64,000 nucleotides of DNA, taken from assembly GCA_016928195.1 (NCBI GenBank), contig JAFGLF010000006.1, positions 1 to 64,000 on the forward strand, read 5' to 3'. The stretch's first letter is position 1. Every line of letters starts with the position of its first letter. The translations under genes and the position numbers were made by a program. Positions 59,284 to 64,000 of this stretch are shown here, in pieces. The notes under the pieces were generated by a model. That model was not told the DNA's origin and did not search any database. It saw only the letters and a program-made list of their open reading frames with translations. Source of the stretch: Elusimicrobiota bacterium. GTDB lineage: Bacteria > Elusimicrobiota > UBA8919.

Positions 59284-60129
59284 ATGGTTAAGATGAAAAT
59301 AGACGGAAATATACCCGTGTTTTTAGTTGAAGGTGACACACTGCCTGAAGTCTGGGAGAAAGCCGTAGTTAAAACATGGAATGAAGGGATACAGATAAAA
59401 ACGGAATATGATAAACCGGGTGATCCGCCGAGTAAAGACTGTACAATGATAATGATATGCCGTAATCCTTTTCAGGAGCCGAGAATTCACAGATGTTTTC
59501 CTGCAGGACTTGATACGCTTGAGATATACAAACAGGAAGTAGTGGATGGTATTCATGATCACTGGATTAAACCCGAAGAAGGTAAATGGACATATACGTA
59601 TCATGAACGGATTTTTTCCTATAAAACAGAGAATAAAATAATTAACCAGATAGACTATATAGTTGAAAAACTTTCTGAAACCCATTATTCGCGCAGGGCA
59701 CAGGCTATAACATGGAATGTAGCAACTGATCCTCAAACATATGACCCGCCGTGCCTTCAGAGAATATGGTTCAGGTTATTTGAAAATGATAAAAAAGAAT
59801 TAGTTTTAAATATGAATACAAACTGGCGTTCCAGAGACGGCTATAAAGCTGCGTTCATGAATATATTTGCATTGACCCAGTTGCAGAAAATTGTTGCGGA
59901 AAAGATCTCCGGAAAAACAAACAGAAGGGTTTCTGTGGGAAGATATGTGGATATGGCCGATAGTTTTCATATTTATGGCAGTTATTATAAAGAATTCGAA
60001 GGATTTATGGAAACACTGAAAAATAGGAATTTTGAAGCACGGACCTGGAATAGCGAATTTGCCGAAGAAATATTTAAAGAAACCCGGAAAAAGTTAGAGC
60101 AGGAGAGGAAAAATGAACAACGCATTTAA
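59284..60129 (+). CDS. thyA: Thymidylate synthase, ThyA-type (archaeal-like form)
   Basis: A 281-residue protein. SRRAQAITWNVATDPQTYDP followed by PCLQRIWFRLF holds the catalytic cysteine in the context of the thymidylate synthase fold; NWRSRDGYKAAFMNIFALT has the dUMP-binding residues and VDMADSFHIYGSYY the late DxxHIY motif. The N-terminal part is short and unlike the standard ThyA, resembling the methanogen-type enzyme. It makes dTMP from dUMP using methylene-THF. It starts 15 bp after guaA and overlaps purC by 17 bp, so cotranscription is likely. The specific subgroup is from motif reading only. Confidence 0.85.
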   Translation: MVKMKIDGNIPVFLVEGDTLPEVWEKAVVKTWNEGIQIKTEYDKPGDPPSKDCTMIMICRNPFQEPRIHRCFPAGLDTLEIYKQEVVDGIHDHWIKPEEGKWTYTYHERIFSYKTENKIINQIDYIVEKLSETHYSRRAQAITWNVATDPQTYDPPCLQRIWFRLFENDKKELVLNMNTNWRSRDGYKAAFMNIFALTQLQKIVAEKISGKTNRRVSVGRYVDMADSFHIYGSYYKEFEGFMETLKNRNFEARTWNSEFAEEIFKETRKKLEQERKNEQRI

Positions 60130-61030
60130 TGAAAGTGTTCTGGACGGATTAAAACAATCTTACCGCGGTAAAGTGAGAAATGTATACGAAGTTGATAACG
60201 ACAGATTACTGATTATTTCCAGTGACAGAATATCATGTTTTGACCATATCCTGCCGACTTTAATTCCAGAAAAAGGAAAAATATTAACGAGAATATCTGT
60301 TTTCTGGTTTAATTATTTAAAGGATATTATGGATAACCACTTGATTGCAACCGATACAAAAGATCCTGTGGTTTCAAAATTTATCGGTGCAAACTTGATG
60401 CAGGAACTTAAAGACCGAATTATGCTTGTTAAGAAGGCTAAAAGGATGGATATTGAATGTATTGTTCGGGGTTATTTGTCTGGGAGTGCATGGAAAGAAT
60501 ATCAAAAAAGCGGCAGCATTTGCGGAATTAAGTTGCCGCCCGGATTAAAAGAGTCTGAAAAGCTTCCGCAGGTACTGTTCACGCCTTCTACAAAAGCGCA
60601 GGATGGTCAGCATGATATTAATATTACCGAAAAAGAGGCGGAAAAGGTCGTAGACGGTTTATTACCGGGTGTAAGCGGGGCTGAACTTGTTAAAAAGGTT
60701 AAAGAGAAAAGCATAAAACTATATAAGAAAGCATCTGAATATGCGCTGTCGAAAGGCATTATAATCTCCGATACGAAATTTGAATTTGGAATCGATAATG
60801 GAGAGATTATCTTGATTGATGAGATTTTCACTCCGGATTCTTCGAGATTCTGGGATAAAGAAAAGTATTCGTCCGGGGGGGCTCAGCCGAATTTTGATAA
60901 ACAGTTTGTCAGGGATTATCTTATATCGATTAATTGGGATAAACAGCCGCCCGTACCCGAACTTACTGAAGATATTGTCAGGAAAACCAGAGAGAGATAT
61001 ATTGAAGCGGAAAGAAGGTTGTGTGGCTAA
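60113..61030 (+). CDS. purC: SAICAR synthase (phosphoribosylaminoimidazole-succinocarboxamide synthase)
   Basis: A 305-residue enzyme joining CAIR and aspartate with ATP. SYRGKVRNVYEVDNDRLLII is the nucleotide-binding start, RISCFDHILPTLIPEKGKIL follows, ECIVRGYLSGSAWKEYQKSG is the signature, and DTKFEFGIDNGEIILIDEIF is the metal-binding late motif. Length fits the longer eukaryote/bacteroid-type form (about 300) rather than the 240-residue E. coli type. It belongs to a de novo purine group with the double-PurS gene and purH. Confidence 0.95.
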   Translation: MNNAFNESVLDGLKQSYRGKVRNVYEVDNDRLLIISSDRISCFDHILPTLIPEKGKILTRISVFWFNYLKDIMDNHLIATDTKDPVVSKFIGANLMQELKDRIMLVKKAKRMDIECIVRGYLSGSAWKEYQKSGSICGIKLPPGLKESEKLPQVLFTPSTKAQDGQHDINITEKEAEKVVDGLLPGVSGAELVKKVKEKSIKLYKKASEYALSKGIIISDTKFEFGIDNGEIILIDEIFTPDSSRFWDKEKYSSGGAQPNFDKQFVRDYLISINWDKQPPVPELTEDIVRKTRERYIEAERRLCG

Positions 61031-61034
61031 AATA

Positions 61035-61098
61035 CTACACGCGAATACACGTCCGCCGCGGCGGATTGGGTTTGCGAAGATTCGCGTTTCTGAGCGAA
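61035..61098. repeat. ACACGCGAATACACG repeat with TCCGCCGCGGCGGA core
   Basis: ACACGCGAATACACG on the left, the 14-bp perfect palindrome at 61052-61065, and GCGAAGATTCGCGTTTCTGAG on the right. It lies between purC and the PurS gene; the long + frame that crosses it is not a real N-terminus. Confidence 0.75.
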
Positions 61099-61112
61099 GC
61101 GGAAGAGGTTGC

Positions 61113-61571
61113 GTGGTTAAATATAAAATTCTTGTAAAACATAAAGACGGATTTTTTGATGCAGAAGCAGAAAATATTAAAAAGGATATTCTGGATTCGG
61201 GCATAAGAGGTATTGATTCCGTGGAAGTAGCACAGCTTTATGAAATTTCCGGCAATGTTTCTGATAAAGAGATTAGTAGAATCTGTGATAAACTCCTTGC
61301 CGACCCTATTACGCAATCATTGTATGTGAACTCCAATCCCGAAAAAAACAATAGCAGTAGAATAGAAGTAAATTATAAAAGCGGTGTAACTGATGCGGTG
61401 GCGGATACTGTAAAAATAGGAATAGCTGATATAGGAATGAAAAACAAGTTGTCTGTAAGAACCGGAAAAAGATTTTTTTTAAAAGGAAACTTAACGGAAG
61501 AAGAACTGAAAATGATAGCGGAAAAAATCCTTTCAAATACTGTTGTTCAGGAGTATAGCATAGAAAGGTAA
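61113..61571 (+). CDS. purS: Tandem PurS-like protein (FGAM synthase small subunit, two domains)
   Basis: A 153-residue protein with two PurS-like domains. The second (about residues 78-153) is a clear PurS: VNYKSGVTDAVADTVKIGIA then EEELKMIAEKILSNTVVQEY. The first (YKILVKHKDGFFDAEAENIK to ICDKLLADPITQSLYV) has the same fold pattern and resembles the N-terminal part of long clostridial-type PurL. Single PurS proteins have about 80 residues. GTG 61113 with GGAAGAGG before it is chosen over upstream starts that run through purC and a repeat. The partner PurL and PurQ are not in the window. Confidence 0.82.
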   Translation: MVKYKILVKHKDGFFDAEAENIKKDILDSGIRGIDSVEVAQLYEISGNVSDKEISRICDKLLADPITQSLYVNSNPEKNNSSRIEVNYKSGVTDAVADTVKIGIADIGMKNKLSVRTGKRFFLKGNLTEEELKMIAEKILSNTVVQEYSIER

Positions 61572-61598
61572 AATTTATAATAAGGAGGAAAAGAAGGG

Positions 61599-63110
61599 AT
61601 GAAAAAAGTCAAAACAGCATTGATAAGTTTATCTGATAAAACGGGTGTCGTTGAATTTGCAAAAAGTTTGCAAAAGTTAAAGGTAAAAATAATTTCCACA
61701 GGAGGTTCTTTAAAAGTCCTGAAAGATGCAGGAATAAAAGCCGTATCTGTAGAAAGTGTTACGGGCTTTCCGGAGGTGCTTGACGGAAGGGTAAAAACTC
61801 TGCACCCTAAGATACACGCAGGTATTCTTGCAGTAAGAAATAAAAAACATCTGGGAGAATTGAAGAAGCTGGGAATCGAACCTATAGATATTGTTGTTGT
61901 AAACCTTTATCCTTTTGAAGCAAAACCTTCGATTGAAAATATAGACATAGGCGGTGTCGCTCTTTTGAGAGCAGCTGCAAAGAATTTTAAGGATATTCTG
62001 GTTGTTTGTGACCCCGGAGATTACTCTGCTGTAATCGAAAATGTAAAAAAATCAAAAGATGATTTGCGGTTCAGAAAAAATCTGATGGCAAAAGCATTCA
62101 GACATACGGCATATTACGATTCGGTTATTTCTAATTATTTTTCCGACGAACAGTTCCCGGAAAAAATAACGGTCGGCCTTAAAAAACTATCCGGACTCAG
62201 ATACGGTGAAAATTCGCATCAGAAAGCCTCCATGTATCAAAGAGGAGATAGTAAATCGAAATCCGAAAATTCAAAACAGCTTCAAGGCAAGGAGCTTTCC
62301 TATAATAACTATATAGATATAGATTCTGCATTTGGTCTTGTGTCTGAATTTGAAGATCCTTCCTGTGTTATTGTAAAACACTGTAATCCTTGCGGTACGG
62401 CTTCATCAAAAGATATATTCACAGCATACAAAAATGCCTTGACCTGTGACCCTGTTTCTGCATTTGGCGGAATAGTAGCATTCAATAGATCGGTTGACGG
62501 TAAGACCGCCCAAGAGGTTATTAAAGTATTTACTGAATGTATTATAGCTCCCGGTTATTCAAAAGATGCATTGAAAGTTTTTTCCCAGAAGAAGAATCTT
62601 AGAGTATTAATTAAACCGATATGTCGTCCCGATATCCGCATACCGGAAGTGCGTTCGATTTCCGATGGGGTACTTGTATCGGATAAAGATGTCAAGATTT
62701 ATGAAAGTTTAAAAGTTATAACTGGGAAGCCTACAAAACAGGAACTGGAATCCCTGAGATTTGCAACTACAGTTGCAAAATGGGTAAAATCAAATGCAAT
62801 TATACTGGTAAAAGGAACACAAACAGTAGGTGTGGGGGCGGGTCAAATGTCCAGAATAGATGCATTAAAAATTGCGAATATTAAGATGTCTTCGATTTCG
62901 GAATCAATAACTCATTTAGAAGACCAGCCTCTTGTACTTGCCAGTGACGCATTCTTTCCGTTTCGCGATGTGGTTGATGAATCGGCGAAAATAGGCGTTA
63001 CGGCAATAATACAGCCCGGAGGTTCGGCAAGAGATGAGGACTCCATATCTGCCTGTAATGAACATGGTATTTCAATGATGTTTACCGGATTGAGACATTT
63101 TAGACATTAA
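61599..63110 (+). CDS. purH: Bifunctional AICAR transformylase / IMP cyclohydrolase
   Basis: A 503-residue enzyme for the last two steps of IMP synthesis. The N-terminal cyclohydrolase has LISLSDKTGVVEFAKSLQKL, STGGSLKVLKDAGI, and GFPEVLDGRVKTLHPKIHAG. The transformylase half has LRYGENSHQKASMY, VKHCNPCGTASS with the KHxNPCG motif, ALTCDPVSAFGGIVAFN and the C-terminal GLRHFRH. GGAGGAAAAGAAGGG gives a strong ribosome binding site. It completes a nucleotide block in which IMP can pass on to guaB and guaA. Confidence 0.97.
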   Translation: MKKVKTALISLSDKTGVVEFAKSLQKLKVKIISTGGSLKVLKDAGIKAVSVESVTGFPEVLDGRVKTLHPKIHAGILAVRNKKHLGELKKLGIEPIDIVVVNLYPFEAKPSIENIDIGGVALLRAAAKNFKDILVVCDPGDYSAVIENVKKSKDDLRFRKNLMAKAFRHTAYYDSVISNYFSDEQFPEKITVGLKKLSGLRYGENSHQKASMYQRGDSKSKSENSKQLQGKELSYNNYIDIDSAFGLVSEFEDPSCVIVKHCNPCGTASSKDIFTAYKNALTCDPVSAFGGIVAFNRSVDGKTAQEVIKVFTECIIAPGYSKDALKVFSQKKNLRVLIKPICRPDIRIPEVRSISDGVLVSDKDVKIYESLKVITGKPTKQELESLRFATTVAKWVKSNAIILVKGTQTVGVGAGQMSRIDALKIANIKMSSISESITHLEDQPLVLASDAFFPFRDVVDESAKIGVTAIIQPGGSARDEDSISACNEHGISMMFTGLRHFRH

Positions 63111-63160
63111 AATGTTGATATTGAACATGTATAAAAAATTTAAAAAGTTAAAAACAGAAT

Positions 63161-63871
63161 ATGAGTAAAATAAATGATTGGATAACTAGTATTTCTACTT
63201 TTGTTTTAGCAATTGCAACAATAGTTTTAGCAACTTACACAGTAAGGCTTTTTTTAATAAACACAGAACTTGTTGAAAGTACAAAAGATTATGTGAATGC
63301 AACTAAGAGCATGGCAACATTAAATAAAGAATATGTAAAAGAAACTAGGGATTTAGTAAAGACTACAATTGAACAAACAAACTTTATGCGTCAACAATGG
63401 GAATATGAACATAGTCCACATATCGTTGCCGACTATTCTGTTAGGTTTGGCGGACCAGGTGTGGAAAACCCTTCTCTAAAAATATATTTAGAAAATATTG
63501 GTAAGGGTGCGTGTGAAATACTTCAATATAAATTGAGTGTTTTTGATAAAAGCGGTTCTATTGAGAATTTTTATAGTGGACAAAAATATACAATATGGCA
63601 TGGGTATATAACTAAACTGCTTGAAAAATTAAAAAATGGTTTTGAAGTTGATCTTAAATATGCTTTTGCTAACTCAACTAAAACCAAAAATTACAAATTT
63701 AAAGTAAATCTTCTTAAACCTTCTGAAAGAGACATGTCTGATATATATAATATTTTAGAAAAACTTCACAAAGATTTTGCATATATGTATCCAGAATCTA
63801 AATATAATATTTCTGGTAAGTTACATAATATTAATGAAAGCCTTGAAAAGATTGAGAAGAAGACTAAATAG
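63161..63871 (+). CDS. Unrecognised membrane-anchored protein
   Basis: A 236-residue protein I cannot assign. One N-terminal transmembrane segment (about residues 10-33, ISTFVLAIATIVLATYTVRL) is followed by a polar, helix-forming stretch (35-85) that may be a coiled coil (ATLNKEYVKETRDLVKTTIE), then a domain starting HSPHIVADYSVRFGG with strand-like sequence (SLKIYLENIGKGACEILQYK). The C-terminus is lysine-rich. Base composition is AT-richer than the purine genes upstream. It may be the first gene of an accessory region beyond the window. It resembles phage- or defence-associated hypothetical proteins only in general layout. Confidence 0.6.
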   Translation: MSKINDWITSISTFVLAIATIVLATYTVRLFLINTELVESTKDYVNATKSMATLNKEYVKETRDLVKTTIEQTNFMRQQWEYEHSPHIVADYSVRFGGPGVENPSLKIYLENIGKGACEILQYKLSVFDKSGSIENFYSGQKYTIWHGYITKLLEKLKNGFEVDLKYAFANSTKTKNYKFKVNLLKPSERDMSDIYNILEKLHKDFAYMYPESKYNISGKLHNINESLEKIEKKTK

Positions 63872-63960
63872 TAGACTAAAAAAGTATAGTCTGTGAAGAA
63901 ATGTAATCATACACCATTGGAGAGCCGACTATTAGTTCATTTTTGTAAAGGTAATATTAT

Positions 63961-64000
63961 ATGTACACAAACCAATCAACAGTAATATCTTTATCAAAAC
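63961..64000 (+). CDS. Possible start of a coding region cut by the window end
   Basis: An ATG at 63961, preceded by AAAGG at about 63947, opens a frame reading MYTNQSTVISLSK to the window end. It is too short to judge; recorded as a possible partial gene. Confidence 0.25.
   Translation, partial: MYTNQSTVISLSK

Noticed and set aside
60816..61112. N-terminal extension of the PurS-like gene overlapping purC
   Set aside because: The extension runs through the purC 3' end in another frame and through a repeat; GTG 61113 has a ribosome binding site and starts at the domain boundary.

Overview
The window looks like a chromosomal segment of an uncultured, AT-rich, anaerobic, double-membraned bacterium. 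Support for two membranes: two LptF/LptG-type permease genes, several predicted outer-membrane barrels and a lipopolysaccharide/exopolysaccharide cluster. Support for anaerobic life: a class III ribonucleotide reductase (nrdD) and a corrinoid C1 protein set with a RACo-like activator. A SprA-like giant outer-membrane protein, PorV-like barrels and a protease with a C-terminal sorting-type domain suggest type IX-like secretion. The set is compatible with a candidate phylum of the Elusimicrobia/Fibrobacteres/Ignavibacteria sort, but the phylum cannot be fixed from this sequence alone.

Layout. 1-19.6 kb is a surface-polysaccharide locus, all on +: GT2/GT4 glycosyltransferases, methyltransferases, Wzy/WaaL-like ligase, Wzx-like flippase, SGNH hydrolase, a GT2-GT9 fusion, two GT39/83-type membrane transferases, a polyprenyl-phosphate sugar transferase, a nucleotidyltransferase, a cupin isomerase-like protein and a phosphohexomutase. 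19.7-22.3 kb holds metK and ahcY of the SAM cycle. 22.5-36.3 kb is the cell-surface block: TraF/PorV-like barrel, M6-like protease, PorV-CsgG fusion, a REP-associated (RAYT/Y1) transposase, two LptF/LptG genes on -, then a promoter, a probable c-di-GMP-I riboswitch and the 1731-aa SprA-like gene. 36.4-41.6 kb has gap, pgk, a FlgO/CsgG-like protein, an archaeal-type phosphoglycerate mutase and secG, followed by tRNA-Leu(GAG). 41.7-51.8 kb holds a RACo-like corrinoid activator, a receiver protein, a TauE transporter, a corrinoid protein, galE, transketolase, a decayed UroD-type methyltransferase, a two-gene - strand unit and a methyl-THF methyltransferase. 52.2-63.1 kb is nucleotide metabolism: nrdR, a thioredoxin-like protein, an internally deleted nrdG, nrdD, dut, guaB, guaA, thyA, purC, a double-PurS gene and purH. 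The window ends in an unrecognised membrane-anchored protein.

The most striking property is the density of short palindromic repeats. They fill most intergenic gaps and also sit in frame inside conserved genes (pgk, ahcY, the phosphohexomutase twice, several glycosyltransferases, signal peptides, and the RAYT gene itself). One palindrome, with a 13-bp stem and 9-nt loop, occurs three times: in pgk, in a membrane glycosyltransferase and between genes. The probable c-di-GMP riboswitch carries a related 70-80 nt repeat in each of its two peripheral hairpins. Together these suggest an active or recently active family of REP/MITE-like elements that tolerate both coding and structured-RNA targets, possibly mobilised by the RAYT protein.

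All family assignments are from motif reading. No database search, folding program or alignment was run.
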